Source of the DNA: Rhodobacter sp.
GTDB taxonomy: Bacteria > Pseudomonadota > Alphaproteobacteria > Rhodobacterales > Rhodobacteraceae
Length of the DNA: 64,000 nt
Reading direction: 5' to 3'
Assembly (NCBI GenBank): GCA_020251025.1
Contig: JADCDI010000081.1
Span: forward strand, 26,767 to 90,766
Below, in pieces: positions 8,896-17,765 of this stretch; within the stretch, counting starts at the first letter, position 1; every line of letters begins with the position of its first letter. The translations under genes were made by a program, and so were the position numbers. The notes beneath the pieces were generated by a model. It had not been told where the DNA came from. It did not search any database and worked only from the letters and a program-made list of their open reading frames with translations.

Positions 8896-9414
8896 ATGAA
8901 TTCCTTACGACGTTCAGGTGCGGCGCTGATGGTTGCCGCCGCACTTTTCCCGGCTGCGGCGGCACGCGCCGACAGCCTGCCCGCACCGCAGGGCGAGGTG
9001 ATCCTGACCGTGTCGGGCGCAATCACAAACACCAACGACGATGGCGTGGCCCGTCTTGACATGGCCCTTCTTGACGGTCTTCCCCGGAACAGTTTCGCCA
9101 CGTCAACCATCTGGACCGAAGGCGTGGATACCTATGAAGGCGTCCTTCTGACGGATCTGCTGGATGCCCTTGGCGCGACCGGAACGAATGTTCTGGCAAA
9201 GGCCCTGAATGATTACGAGATCACCTTCCCGGTGGCCGATGTGACGGACGAGGGCCCCCTTCTGGCCTATCGCACCAATGGCAAGCCCATGTCCATCCGT
9301 GAAAAGGGTCCGATCTGGATGATCTTCCCCTATGACGATGTTGAGGCATTCCGGACCGAACAGACCTATGCCCGTTCGATCTGGCAACTCGACCGCATCG
9401 TGGTCAAGCCGTAG
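8896..9414 (+). CDS. Secreted protein of molybdopterin-dependent oxidoreductase fold, lacking cysteine
   Basis: The ATG at 8896 follows AGGAA at 8886-8890. Residues 1-25 are a signal peptide ending AARA, so the 172-aa protein is periplasmic. The mature part (VILTVSGAIT ... LDMALLDGLP ... YEGVLLTDLLDALG ... DYEITFPVAD ... GPIWMIFPYDD) resembles the oxidoreductase molybdopterin-binding fold of sulfite-oxidase relatives. The whole protein contains no Cys, so it cannot supply the usual thiolate ligand to molybdenum. It lies between the response regulator and the hybrid kinase. A ligand-binding or sensory accessory role is inferred from that position only. Confidence 0.75.
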   Translation: MNSLRRSGAALMVAAALFPAAAARADSLPAPQGEVILTVSGAITNTNDDGVARLDMALLDGLPRNSFATSTIWTEGVDTYEGVLLTDLLDALGATGTNVLAKALNDYEITFPVADVTDEGPLLAYRTNGKPMSIREKGPIWMIFPYDDVEAFRTEQTYARSIWQLDRIVVKP

Positions 9415-9446
9415 GCCTGCGCCTGCAGGTCCGGGAAGAGCTTGGG

Positions 9447-12008
9447 ATGCCGTCAGCGCTTTTGTCCCGGCCGCGGTACCTTCGCAACGTGCTTTGCGGG
9501 CTCATGGTCATGGCCGTGGGCCTTCTTGCGGTGCTGTCTGCCGAAGTCCGGCGCGAGATGCGGCTCTTCCAGGAAGAACCGGTCGACAGCATCCACTGGA
9601 ACCTGACGCAACTGGAACTGGACCTTGTGCTGCTTCTGTCTGCGGCGCAACTTGCCCAAGCGCAGGATGACCCGCCGCTGGATGAGCTGCGCAAGCGCTT
9701 TGATCTGTTCTACAGCAGAACCGATCTGGTCCGGTCAGGGGCAATGTTCGAAAGACTGGACCTTGAAGCGGCCATCCGGCCGCTGACCGCGCGGCTGGAC
9801 GGGTTTCTGCGGCATGCCACGCCCCTGATCGACGGCAGTGACGCGTCTTTGCGCGCCGCGCTGCCTGCCCTGGTGGAAGATGTTCAGGCCCTGCGGATGG
9901 ACCTGCGGTCGCTGTCGATCCGCACGGTGGAACAATATGCCACCCAGGCGGACCTGCGCCGTGCCGAACTTGCGCGGCTGTTGCGCCAGGTTGCCGCAAC
10001 TTCTGCTGCGCTGCTTTTGCTTCTGGTCGCGCTGCTGGGGTCGGTGCTGTACCTCAACCGTCAGGCAGAACGCAAAACTGCCGAGGCGCTGCGGGTCTCG
10101 TCCCGGCTGCAGGCCACCGTGGCGACAGCGCTGGACGGCGTGATCGTTGCCGGACTGGACGGGCGTGTTCTGGATTTCAACCAGGCGGCAGAGCGCATCT
10201 TCGGCTTCAGCAGGGACGAGGCGATCGGTCAGGGGCTGGACCGGCTGATCATTCCGGCGCGCCATGCGGCCGCGCATGAGGCGGGCATGGCCCGGATGCA
10301 GGAAACCGGCAATAAGAGGATGGTTGACGGCGGCCGCATCCAGGTCACCGCCATACGCAAATCCGGCGAGGAATTTCCGCTGGAAATGTCGGTCACCAGC
10401 AATTCCGGCCCCGACGGCATGATCTTCATCGCCTTCATGCGCGATATTTCGGAACCTGTGGCAAATGAGCGCGCCCTGTTGGCCGCCCGCGACAAGGCGC
10501 TGGCCGCAGAGCAGGCCAAGACGAATTTTCTGGCGGTGATGAGCCACGAAATGCGGACACCGCTGAACGGCGTGATTGCCGCCATTGAAATCGTCGCGCG
10601 CAAGGCCGTCGATCCGTCGCAGGCAAAGTTCATCCGGCTGGCACAATCTTCGGCCAAGCAGCTTCTGCGCCATGTGAACGACGTGCTTGACATCTCAAAA
10701 GTCGAGGCCGGGCATCTGGCCCTGTCGGATTCCCCGTTCGAACTGGAACCGATGCTGGCCTCTCTGGTGGATGTGCTGCGTCCGGTTGCGGCGAAAAAGG
10801 CCACCAAGATCGAACTGGACATCGGGACCGGCTTGCCTCTGGTGCGGGGCGATTCCTTCCGCCTGGGTCAGATCGTGCAGAACCTTCTGTCCAATGCGGT
10901 CAAGTTCACCGCAGGCGGCAAGGTGGTGCTGAAGGCTGTCCTGCACCCGCAGGGGGCCGGAATGGCTTTGCTGGACCTGAGCGTGACGGATTCCGGCATA
11001 GGAATAGCGCCCGAAGATCTGGAACGGATCTTTGAGGATTTTGTGATGCTTGATCCGTCCTACGGGCGCACCGATGCCGGAACGGGCCTGGGCCTTCCCA
11101 TATCGCGGCGCCTGACCGAGGCGATGGGCGGGCAGATCGGTGCGGAAAGTGAACCCGGCAAGGGCAGCAGGTTCTGGCTTCGGCTGCCGATGCCGACAGT
11201 CGAGCGTGCAGCCCCGCCACCCGCCCCCGCAGAGCCGGCCAGAACAACGGCCCGGGACGGTGCCGATGATCCGGTCCTTGACCTTCTGGTGGTCGAAGAC
11301 AACGCCACCAACCGGACTGTCATGGAAGAGATGCTGCGCCTGCTGGGCCATCGGGCCGCACTTGCGGTCGATGGCAGGGAAGGGGTCAGAAAGGCCCGCG
11401 CGCACCGCTATGATGCCATTCTGATGGACATCTCGATGCCCGTCATGGACGGGATCACGGCAACCGGGCTGATCCGGGCCGAAGGGCTGTCAAAGGACAG
11501 CCGCATCATTGCGGTTACGGCCCATACCATGCCCGAGGAACTGGAAAGGTTCCGGGGCGCAGGCATGGACGATTGCCTGACCAAACCGATGTCGATACGC
11601 GATCTTGCCCGCACGCTGGCCGCTGTCTCTGCCCCGTCTGTTCCGTCGCCGCCTGCTTTGCCGGAACCTGCGGACGCCGTGCTGGACGCCCCGCGGATCG
11701 AAGAGTTGCGGCAGGCCCTGGGGGCCGAAGGGATGAGGCGCACTGTTGCGCAATTCCTGCGTGATACCACCGCCACGATGGAGCGGCTGCGCAGCGCCGC
11801 GTCTTCCCCGCTTGAGGCGCGGGCGCTGTGCCATGAACTTGCCGGGGCTGCCGCCATGGTGGGCGCGTTGCGTCTTCACCGGCATTTCGCCGGGCTGGAA
11901 GCACGGCTGCACGACGGCGATGACAATTCAGTTGCCGCCGCACAGACCGATTCCGACCGCCTGTGGGCAGATGCGGCTGCCGCGCTTGGCGGGTTGACCG
12001 AAGCCTGA
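9447..12008 (+). CDS. Hybrid sensor histidine kinase (TM-PAS-HisKA-HATPase-REC-HPt)
   Basis: Membrane-bound phosphorelay kinase of 853 aa. Two membrane segments (about 12-31 and 184-203) flank a periplasmic helical sensor domain. Then come a PAS domain (about 222-340), HisKA with H367 in MSHEMRTPLNG, an ATPase domain with N-box NLLSNAVKF and G-boxes DSGIGI and GTGLGL, and a receiver domain with D661 in MDISMPVMDG and Lys in LTKPMS. A C-terminal HPt domain carries H796 in CHELAGAAAMVGA. The layout resembles ArcB/TorS. The final acceptor is probably the response regulator encoded at 8173, and the secreted protein at 8896 is a candidate input partner. Confidence 0.95.
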   Translation: MPSALLSRPRYLRNVLCGLMVMAVGLLAVLSAEVRREMRLFQEEPVDSIHWNLTQLELDLVLLLSAAQLAQAQDDPPLDELRKRFDLFYSRTDLVRSGAMFERLDLEAAIRPLTARLDGFLRHATPLIDGSDASLRAALPALVEDVQALRMDLRSLSIRTVEQYATQADLRRAELARLLRQVAATSAALLLLLVALLGSVLYLNRQAERKTAEALRVSSRLQATVATALDGVIVAGLDGRVLDFNQAAERIFGFSRDEAIGQGLDRLIIPARHAAAHEAGMARMQETGNKRMVDGGRIQVTAIRKSGEEFPLEMSVTSNSGPDGMIFIAFMRDISEPVANERALLAARDKALAAEQAKTNFLAVMSHEMRTPLNGVIAAIEIVARKAVDPSQAKFIRLAQSSAKQLLRHVNDVLDISKVEAGHLALSDSPFELEPMLASLVDVLRPVAAKKATKIELDIGTGLPLVRGDSFRLGQIVQNLLSNAVKFTAGGKVVLKAVLHPQGAGMALLDLSVTDSGIGIAPEDLERIFEDFVMLDPSYGRTDAGTGLGLPISRRLTEAMGGQIGAESEPGKGSRFWLRLPMPTVERAAPPPAPAEPARTTARDGADDPVLDLLVVEDNATNRTVMEEMLRLLGHRAALAVDGREGVRKARAHRYDAILMDISMPVMDGITATGLIRAEGLSKDSRIIAVTAHTMPEELERFRGAGMDDCLTKPMSIRDLARTLAAVSAPSVPSPPALPEPADAVLDAPRIEELRQALGAEGMRRTVAQFLRDTTATMERLRSAASSPLEARALCHELAGAAAMVGALRLHRHFAGLEARLHDGDDNSVAAAQTDSDRLWADAAAALGGLTEA

Positions 12009-12207
12009 AAGGTCCGCGCTGCGTCATTGCCCGGGGGATCGGCTTGTGCCTGCCCGCCGCGACCATCCGGGCAATGGCCGCCCCGGCAGGGATGACATAG
12101 GTGCCCTTTGGCCCAAAGCCAGGGCCCGGCTGCGGCAGGCGCGCCCTTTGCGGGGCGGTGCGGATAGGATAGCCTGCGGTCAGGCAAATCAGGAAACGGC
12201 GGGCAGC

Positions 12208-13449
12208 ATGCAGGTGACACGGCGCGCGGTAACGGCGGGACTTTCGGCCTTGCTTGTGGCGGCCTGTGGCGGCGGCGAGGGCGGTGGGGCCGGGGCGGGT
12301 GTGGCGCAACGTGATATGCGCCCGGTCCCGGACGCAGGCTATGATGCCTGGGTTGCGGCCTTCCGCCCCCGCGCCGAAGCCAGGGGCATTTCCCCTGCAA
12401 CGCTGGACACCGCGTTCCGGTCTGCCGGGTTCCTGCCCGATGTGATCGACAAGGACCGCAACCAGACCGAATTCACCCGCTCGCTGGAAGATTACCTGGC
12501 CATCGCCGCTTCGCAGGAACGGGTCAGCAAGGGCCGTGCGGCGCTGCGCGCCCATGGGCCGGTGCTGTCAAGGATCACGGCGCGCTATGGGGTGGAACCC
12601 GATGTCATCGTCGCCGTCTGGGGTCTGGAAAGCTTTTACGGCGAAAGGCGCGGCGATGTGCCGGTGATTTCGGCCCTGTCGACCCTGGCCTATGACGGGC
12701 GGCGCGGCGAGTTCTTTGAACAGCAGCTCGTCGCCGCGCTGAAGATTGTGCAGAACGGCGAGACCCCGCTTGCCGCAATGACGGGAAGCTGGGCGGGGGC
12801 CATGGGCCATACGCAGTTCATTCCAACCTCGTACCTTGCCTATGCCGTGGACTTCACCGGTGACGGGCGGCGCGATATCTGGTCCGATGATCCGACCGAT
12901 GCGCTGGCATCGACTGCCGCCTATCTGTCGCGGTCCGGCTGGACGCGGGGCCAGCCCTGGGGGGCCGAGGTCAGGTTGCCCGCCGGGTTCGACATGGGTC
13001 AGGCCGGGCGCGGGCGCACCCGCAGCCCCGCCGACTGGGCGGCCCGGGGCGTGCGCGACATGTCGGGGCGGGCGGTTCCGAACCACGGACCCGCCGCCAT
13101 CATCGCACCCGCCGGAGCCGGCGGCCCGGCTTTCATGATCTTCGGCAATTTCGGTGTCATCGCCCGCTACAACAACGCCGAAAGCTATGTGATCGGGGTC
13201 GGCCACCTGTCGGACCGGCTGGCGGGCGGCCCGCCCGTTCAGGGAACCTTCCCGCCCGATGCCCAAGGCATGACCATCACCGACCGGCAGGACTTGCAGC
13301 GCAGGCTGACCGCCGCCGGGTTTGACACCGGGGGCACCGACGGCGTCATCGGGCCAAAGACGCGCGCGGCGATCAGCGCCTGGCAGCGGCGCAACGGCAT
13401 CCCCGCGACCGGAGAGCCGACCCTTGCCCTGCTGCAGGCGCTGCGCTGA
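12208..13449 (+). CDS. Lipoprotein lytic murein transglycosylase, MltB family, with peptidoglycan-binding domain
   Basis: Cleaves glycan strands of peptidoglycan with formation of 1,6-anhydro-muropeptides, at the periplasmic side of a membrane. From the ATG at 12208 the 413-aa protein has a lipobox LLVAAC with C20 as the lipidated residue. The MltB-type domain (about 45-330) carries catalytic E141 in VWGLESFYG, plus GSWAGAMGHTQFIPTSY. A C-terminal peptidoglycan-binding domain (about 350-412) has GGTDGVIGPKTRAAI. A longer frame starting at 12046 would bury the signal sequence, so it was not used. Confidence 0.93.
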   Translation: MQVTRRAVTAGLSALLVAACGGGEGGGAGAGVAQRDMRPVPDAGYDAWVAAFRPRAEARGISPATLDTAFRSAGFLPDVIDKDRNQTEFTRSLEDYLAIAASQERVSKGRAALRAHGPVLSRITARYGVEPDVIVAVWGLESFYGERRGDVPVISALSTLAYDGRRGEFFEQQLVAALKIVQNGETPLAAMTGSWAGAMGHTQFIPTSYLAYAVDFTGDGRRDIWSDDPTDALASTAAYLSRSGWTRGQPWGAEVRLPAGFDMGQAGRGRTRSPADWAARGVRDMSGRAVPNHGPAAIIAPAGAGGPAFMIFGNFGVIARYNNAESYVIGVGHLSDRLAGGPPVQGTFPPDAQGMTITDRQDLQRRLTAAGFDTGGTDGVIGPKTRAAISAWQRRNGIPATGEPTLALLQALR

Positions 13450-13455
13450 CGGGCG

Positions 13456-14577
13456 TCAGATTGCGTAGCGCAGAATCGCGGCAAGCGCGCCGCCGCCCGG
13501 AACGTCAGCGTGCCGCGCCGAGACGATGCGCGCACCCGACCGCAGGGCGCGGCTGACGATTTCATCGACAACGCCGTAGGTGCCAGCACTTTCGGCTTCG
13601 GCGAAGGCGACGGTCCCGTCGCTGTCCGACACGGTGCCGGGCAGGACCACGTCGATGTCGACGATCAGGGTGTCGACCGCGCCGAAGGTGGCCGCCCGTG
13701 CCGCCTGGGCCACATCGGTCGTGGCGCGCCCGTCATTCGCGCGTTCGGCGAAAAGCCGGGCAAGGGCCGCGATGTCTTCGGCATAGATCCCGTCCAGAAT
13801 GCCCCGTGCCGCGTCGGCCAGATCATGGTCGGGGGTGCGGTCGGGCGATCCGGCAATTCCGGCGGCGGCAAGGTGCCCATAGCTGCTGACCGACCGGAAG
13901 ACCGAAGCCAGCGGTTCGCTTGCCGCCAGGATCAGCGGGCGGTCCTGACCTGCCAGAACCGGGCGCAGCGCCGCATCCACGGCGCGGGCATAGCGTGTGA
14001 GCAGCGCGTGTTCGCTGCCCGCTTCGGCACCGTGCAGGCCGCCGCTCATCGCACCATGCGTGCGGCGCCCCAGCGCATCGGCCATGTCCTTTGGCAGGGC
14101 CGGGACCGGGACCCTGTGCGCAGGAAGGTCGGCGGAAACCTCGACAAGGCGCACATCGCCCCGGCTGATGGCCAGCACATAGGCGTTCTGCGGAAAGGTC
14201 ACGGCGCGCAGCAGCGGCTTGATGTGAAACCGGTCCGACACATGCACTTCGCTGTGCAGCCGGTTCGGCAGGCGAAAGGTTGTCACGCCCTGCGGGGTCA
14301 GGAACAGAGCGAGGCTGTTGGCCTGGTGCGCCCAGAACGCGTCATCGGCGACAATTTCTTCGACGGCATCTTCGATCGGCTGGATGCTGCGCTTTGGCGT
14401 GTCGGCGGCCACAAGCTGCTGCACGGCGGATTTCAGCAGGGTCTTAAGCTCGATCCGGTCGATCTGCGCCTGTTCGGTCAGCGGCGTGGTCGTGACATAA
14501 ATGGTCACGCAAGGTTTGGCGCGGGTCTCGGTCAGTTTTGCGATTTCTGATCGGGTCGGCAGGTCAATGTGCAGCAC
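13456..14577 (-). CDS. baeRF-like protein (bacterial archaeo-eukaryotic release-factor-related family)
   Basis: A 373-aa cytoplasmic protein whose organisation fits the bacterial relatives of archaeo-eukaryotic peptide release factors. It has an N-terminal domain (PTRSEIAKL ... VTIYVTTTP), a middle domain with the characteristic YVLAISRGDVRLVEVS and RTHGAMSGGLHG segments, and a C-terminal domain with ADLARGILDGIYAED-like and AATFGAVDTLIVD segments. The family is thought to act on the ribosome or in stress recovery, but no biochemical role is established for this type. It converges with the MltB gene with only a 6-base gap. Confidence 0.7.
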   Translation of the reverse strand: MLHIDLPTRSEIAKLTETRAKPCVTIYVTTTPLTEQAQIDRIELKTLLKSAVQQLVAADTPKRSIQPIEDAVEEIVADDAFWAHQANSLALFLTPQGVTTFRLPNRLHSEVHVSDRFHIKPLLRAVTFPQNAYVLAISRGDVRLVEVSADLPAHRVPVPALPKDMADALGRRTHGAMSGGLHGAEAGSEHALLTRYARAVDAALRPVLAGQDRPLILAASEPLASVFRSVSSYGHLAAAGIAGSPDRTPDHDLADAARGILDGIYAEDIAALARLFAERANDGRATTDVAQAARAATFGAVDTLIVDIDVVLPGTVSDSDGTVAFAEAESAGTYGVVDEIVSRALRSGARIVSARHADVPGGGALAAILRYAI

Positions 14578-15029
14578 GGTGCAATTCTCCGGAACTTGGG
14601 GCTGTTCTTGCCGGGCCTAAGCTGTCGTGACTGGCTGCGGCTGGCAAGGGGTTTCCCGATTGTTGGGGGGGGCTGGCCGCCCCGGCGTGGCGTCGGGCAG
14701 GGGGATCAGGTGCGGCCATGTGCATCCTGACGGTTGCGGGCCGGGGCAGGGCGGCAGGGTGGCCAAGGCAGCGGAAACTCCAGCTTGTCGGGTGCCGGGG
14801 TCCGGCCCTGGTGCTCGGATCGGATGACAGACCACGGGCTTTGTTCAGGTTCCAAAGCCGCCCTGTCAAGCGCACAGGGCGAATGAGACCGCTGACAGAC
14901 CCCTGATTCCCGCCTCCTCATCCGGCACGATCCCAGCTTCCTATCCCCGTCGGACCAAGAGGCGCAAGGCCCTCTTGCCAATCGGGCGCCTGTGACGCAT
15001 CACTCCGCCGGTCAACCAGGGGGCCTGCC
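14578..15029. other. Intergenic region, no gene recognised
   Basis: About 450 bases between the baeRF-like gene and argC, which are transcribed away from each other, so both promoters should lie here. Short frames in all directions are Arg/Pro/Gly-rich with no homology I recognise. A hairpin-like AGGGCCTTGCGCC-type segment and several G/C runs are present. No tRNA, terminator with T-run, or repeat copy was identified. Confidence 0.5.
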
Positions 15030-16058
15030 ATGACCCAGTCCATCGCCGTTCTTGGCGCGTCCGGCTATACGGGGGCCGAACTGGTCCGCCTGCTGGCGAC
15101 GCACCCTCATTTCCGGATCACCGCCCTGTCGGCCGACCGCAAGGCAGGGCTGACGATGGCCGAGGTCTTTCCCTTTCTGCGCCACCTGGCCCTTCCCGCG
15201 CTGCAAAAGATCGATGATATCGACTTCGGGCGGATTGATCTTTGTTTCTGCGCCCTGCCGCATGGCACCAGCCAGGCCGTCATCGCGGCCCTGCCGCGCG
15301 ATCTGAAGACCGTGGACCTGTCTGCCGACTTCCGCCTGCGCGACCCGGCGGCCTATGCGGCATGGTACGGCCAGCCCCACAGCCAGCCGGAGCTTCAGAA
15401 AGAAGCCGTCTATGGCCTGACCGAATTCTACCGCGCCGAGATTGCCGCAGCGCGCCTTGTCGCCGGAACAGGCTGCAACGCGGCGACCGGGCAATATGTC
15501 ATCATCCCCCTGATCGGGGCGGGGGTGATCGACCTTGACCGCATCGTGATCGACCTTAAGGCCGGGGTCAGCGGGGCCGGGCGGTCGCTGAAGGAAAACC
15601 TGCTGCATGCCGAGCTGTCCGAAGGCACCCACCCCTATTCCGCAGGCGGCAGGCACCGGCATCTGGGCGAGTTCGATCAGGAATTCAGCCGCGCGGCGGG
15701 CCGTCCGGTGCGGGTGCAGTTCACCCCGCACCTGCTGCCGATGAACCGGGGCATTCTGGCGACCGTCTATCTGGACGGCGATCCGGCGCAGGTCCATGCC
15801 ACGCTTGCGGCCCGTTACGATGCGGAACCCTTCTTGCAGGTGCTACCTTTCGGCGCACTCCCCTCGACGCGCGATGTCAGGGGGTCCAATTTCGTGCATA
15901 TCGGCGTGACGGGTGACCGCATGGCGGGCCGCACGGTCGTGGTTGCGGTGCTGGACAACCTGACCAAGGGGTCTTCGGGCCAGGCGATCCAGAACGCCAA
16001 TCTGATGCTGGGGGTCGAGGAAACCGCAGGGCTGCTGTCGGCGCCGGTTTTTCCATGA
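15030..16058 (+). CDS. argC: N-acetyl-gamma-glutamyl-phosphate reductase
   Basis: NADPH-dependent third step of arginine synthesis, reducing N-acetylglutamyl-5-phosphate to the semialdehyde. The 342-aa protein begins with the nucleotide-binding motif [14 protein letters not shown] and has the catalytic Cys as C149 in [19 protein letters not shown], and a HLGEFDQE segment near the substrate-binding loop. It ends with [15 protein letters not shown]. Length matches the long type of ArgC. The ATG at 15030 follows GGGGG. The ccmE gene begins 7 bases after the stop, so the two probably share a transcript although their pathways are unrelated. Confidence 0.97.
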   Translation: MTQSIAVLGASGYTGAELVRLLATHPHFRITALSADRKAGLTMAEVFPFLRHLALPALQKIDDIDFGRIDLCFCALPHGTSQAVIAALPRDLKTVDLSADFRLRDPAAYAAWYGQPHSQPELQKEAVYGLTEFYRAEIAAARLVAGTGCNAATGQYVIIPLIGAGVIDLDRIVIDLKAGVSGAGRSLKENLLHAELSEGTHPYSAGGRHRHLGEFDQEFSRAAGRPVRVQFTPHLLPMNRGILATVYLDGDPAQVHATLAARYDAEPFLQVLPFGALPSTRDVRGSNFVHIGVTGDRMAGRTVVVAVLDNLTKGSSGQAIQNANLMLGVEETAGLLSAPVFP

Positions 16059-16065
16059 GGACAGA

Positions 16066-16521
16066 ATGAAGGGCCTGAAGAAGAAACGCCGCATCCAGAT
16101 CATCGTGCTGGCCTTTGCAGCCCTGGCCCTGTCCACGGGTCTGATCGGCTATGCCATGCGCGACGGGATCAATTTCTTCCGCACGCCCAGCCAGGTCACC
16201 CAAAACCCGCCGCCCCCGACCGAAACCTTCCGCATCGGCGGGCTGGTGGTCAAGGGATCGCTGCAGCGCGGACAAAGCGAGACGGTGACCTTCCGCGTGA
16301 CCGATACCGCCACCGAGGTGCCGGTCAGCTACACCGGCGTCCTGCCCGACCTTTTTGGCGAGGGCGAGGGCATGGTCGGCACCGGGCGCCTGGTGGACGG
16401 GGTGTTCCAGGCCACGGAAATCCTTGCCAGACATGACGAAACCTACATGCCGAAGGAAGTCGTCGATGCCCTGAAGGAGCAGGGTGTCTATGTTGATCCC
16501 GATACCCCACCGAACGGGTGA
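16066..16521 (+). CDS. ccmE: Cytochrome c maturation heme chaperone CcmE
   Basis: Periplasmic, membrane-anchored chaperone that binds heme covalently and hands it to apocytochrome c. The 151-aa protein has a positively charged N-terminus (KGLKKKRR), one membrane anchor (about 10-30), an OB-fold (FRIGGLVVKGSL ... VPVSYTGVLPDLF) and the heme-binding motif with H123 and Y127 in HDETYMP. Length is typical. The remaining ccm genes are not in this window. Confidence 0.96.
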   Translation: MKGLKKKRRIQIIVLAFAALALSTGLIGYAMRDGINFFRTPSQVTQNPPPPTETFRIGGLVVKGSLQRGQSETVTFRVTDTATEVPVSYTGVLPDLFGEGEGMVGTGRLVDGVFQATEILARHDETYMPKEVVDALKEQGVYVDPDTPPNG

Positions 16522-16587
16522 TTGCCCGAATCTTAACCCCGGCAGCCCGAACTGACCGATCCGGAAACCTGCGATCGGAAGAGGGGC

Positions 16588-17199
16588 ATGACCACAGTTC
16601 AGGACCTGGCCGAAGAAATTGTCGCCCGCGAGGGCGGTTTTGTGAACGACCCCGCCGACCCGGGCGGGGCCACCAACCACGGTGTTACGATTGGCACGCT
16701 GCGCCGCCTTGGCCTGGACCTGACCGGTGACGGCCAGGTCACCGAGGCCGACGTGCGCCGTCTGACGCGCGCGCAGGCGGTGACGATCTTTGTCGATCAT
16801 TACTTTCACAAGCCGGGGATCGACCGGCTGCCCGCGTGCCTGCAGGCCTCTGTCTTTGACATGTATGTCAATGCGGGGGCCAATGCCGTGCGCATCCTGC
16901 AGCGCCTGTTGGGCCGGATGGGCTTTCCCTGCACCGAGGATGGTGTGATCGGTCCGGCCACCTGCGAGGCCGCCCGCCATGCGGCGGCGGCAGCCCCGAA
17001 CCATCTGGCCGATGCCTATGCCATCGCCCGGCGCAATTACTACTACCGGCTGGCCGACGCCCGGCCCGCCAGCCGCCGCTTTGCCCGGCGGCGTGACGGC
17101 GGCAAGGGCGGCTGGATCACCCGCGCCGAAGAGTTCATGGCCGACCGGTACCGCCTGACGGATGCGGACCATAACGCAAGGGTGGCATCATGGGGCTGA
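16588..17199 (+). CDS. Glycoside hydrolase family 108 endolysin (N-acetylmuramidase), GTA-type
   Basis: Peptidoglycan hydrolase of the holin-linked family. The 203-aa protein has catalytic E15 in AREGGFVNDPADPGGATNHGVT, the defining start of the family, then QAVTIFVDHYFHKPGIDRLP, FDMYVNAGANAV and the C-terminal peptidoglycan-binding-like portion with DGVIGPATC. It has no signal peptide, consistent with release through a holin. The next gene encodes such a holin and overlaps it by 10 bases. In Rhodobacterales an endolysin-holin pair of this kind serves to release gene transfer agent particles and sits apart from the structural cluster. That role is inferred from the family and the pairing. Confidence 0.88.
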   Translation: MTTVQDLAEEIVAREGGFVNDPADPGGATNHGVTIGTLRRLGLDLTGDGQVTEADVRRLTRAQAVTIFVDHYFHKPGIDRLPACLQASVFDMYVNAGANAVRILQRLLGRMGFPCTEDGVIGPATCEAARHAAAAAPNHLADAYAIARRNYYYRLADARPASRRFARRRDGGKGGWITRAEEFMADRYRLTDADHNARVASWG

Positions 17200-17765
17200 T
17201 CGGCAGAATCCTGGGCGGCCCCGGCATGATCACGTCCCTGGGCGCGACGGTGCGCGATGTGTCCGAGGTGTTCACCGAAAACGCCACCCGCCGGATGGAA
17301 CTGGCGGCAGGCGCGCAGGCCGCCGCCCTGGCCCAGCACAGCGCCGAGTTTGCGGGCGCAGGGACGGGGTGGTTTGACCGGCTGGTCAACGGGCTGAACC
17401 GCCTGCCGCGCCCGATGCTGGCCTTTGGCACGCTGGCGCTGTTCGGCTATGCCATGGTCGATCCGGATGGGTTCGCGGCCCGGATGACCGGCCTCAACCA
17501 GGTGCCGGAACCCCTGTGGTGGCTGCTGGGGGCCATTGTGGGGTTCTATTTCGGCGCGCGCGAGGCGCATCATTTCCGGGCCCGCGCCCCGGCCCCTGGC
17601 ACCCCGGTCGCGGCGGGGCCCGCCCGGCGCCAGCGCCAGCCGACGCGCGGCGGCAACGGCGCAGCGAAAGCCCCCGCGCCGCAGGACGAGCCGAACGCGG
17701 CGCTGGACGACTGGCGCAGGTCACTGGCCGTGCCGCCTACAGCGGGCGCACCCGAAGCTTCGTGA
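17190..17765 (+). CDS. Holin of the gene-transfer-agent type (3TM family)
   Basis: Small membrane protein that lets the endolysin reach the wall. The 191-aa protein begins with an amphipathic MGLIGRILGGPGMITSLG stretch, followed by a helical cytoplasmic part (VRDVSEVFTENATRRME) and hydrophobic segments (about 74-92 and 107-124, GFYFGAREAHHF at the end). A Pro/Ala/Arg-rich disordered tail of about 60 residues follows. This matches the GTA_holin_3TM family. Its ATG at 17190 lies inside the end of the endolysin gene, which suggests coupled translation. Its 3' end overlaps the convergent CNNM gene by 29 bases. Confidence 0.85.
   Translation: MGLIGRILGGPGMITSLGATVRDVSEVFTENATRRMELAAGAQAAALAQHSAEFAGAGTGWFDRLVNGLNRLPRPMLAFGTLALFGYAMVDPDGFAARMTGLNQVPEPLWWLLGAIVGFYFGAREAHHFRARAPAPGTPVAAGPARRQRQPTRGGNGAAKAPAPQDEPNAALDDWRRSLAVPPTAGAPEAS

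Noticed and set aside
16533..16537. CtrA-type TTAAC half-site upstream of the endolysin gene
   Set aside because: Only one half is present; the second TTAAC at the right spacing is missing, so it was not listed as a feature.
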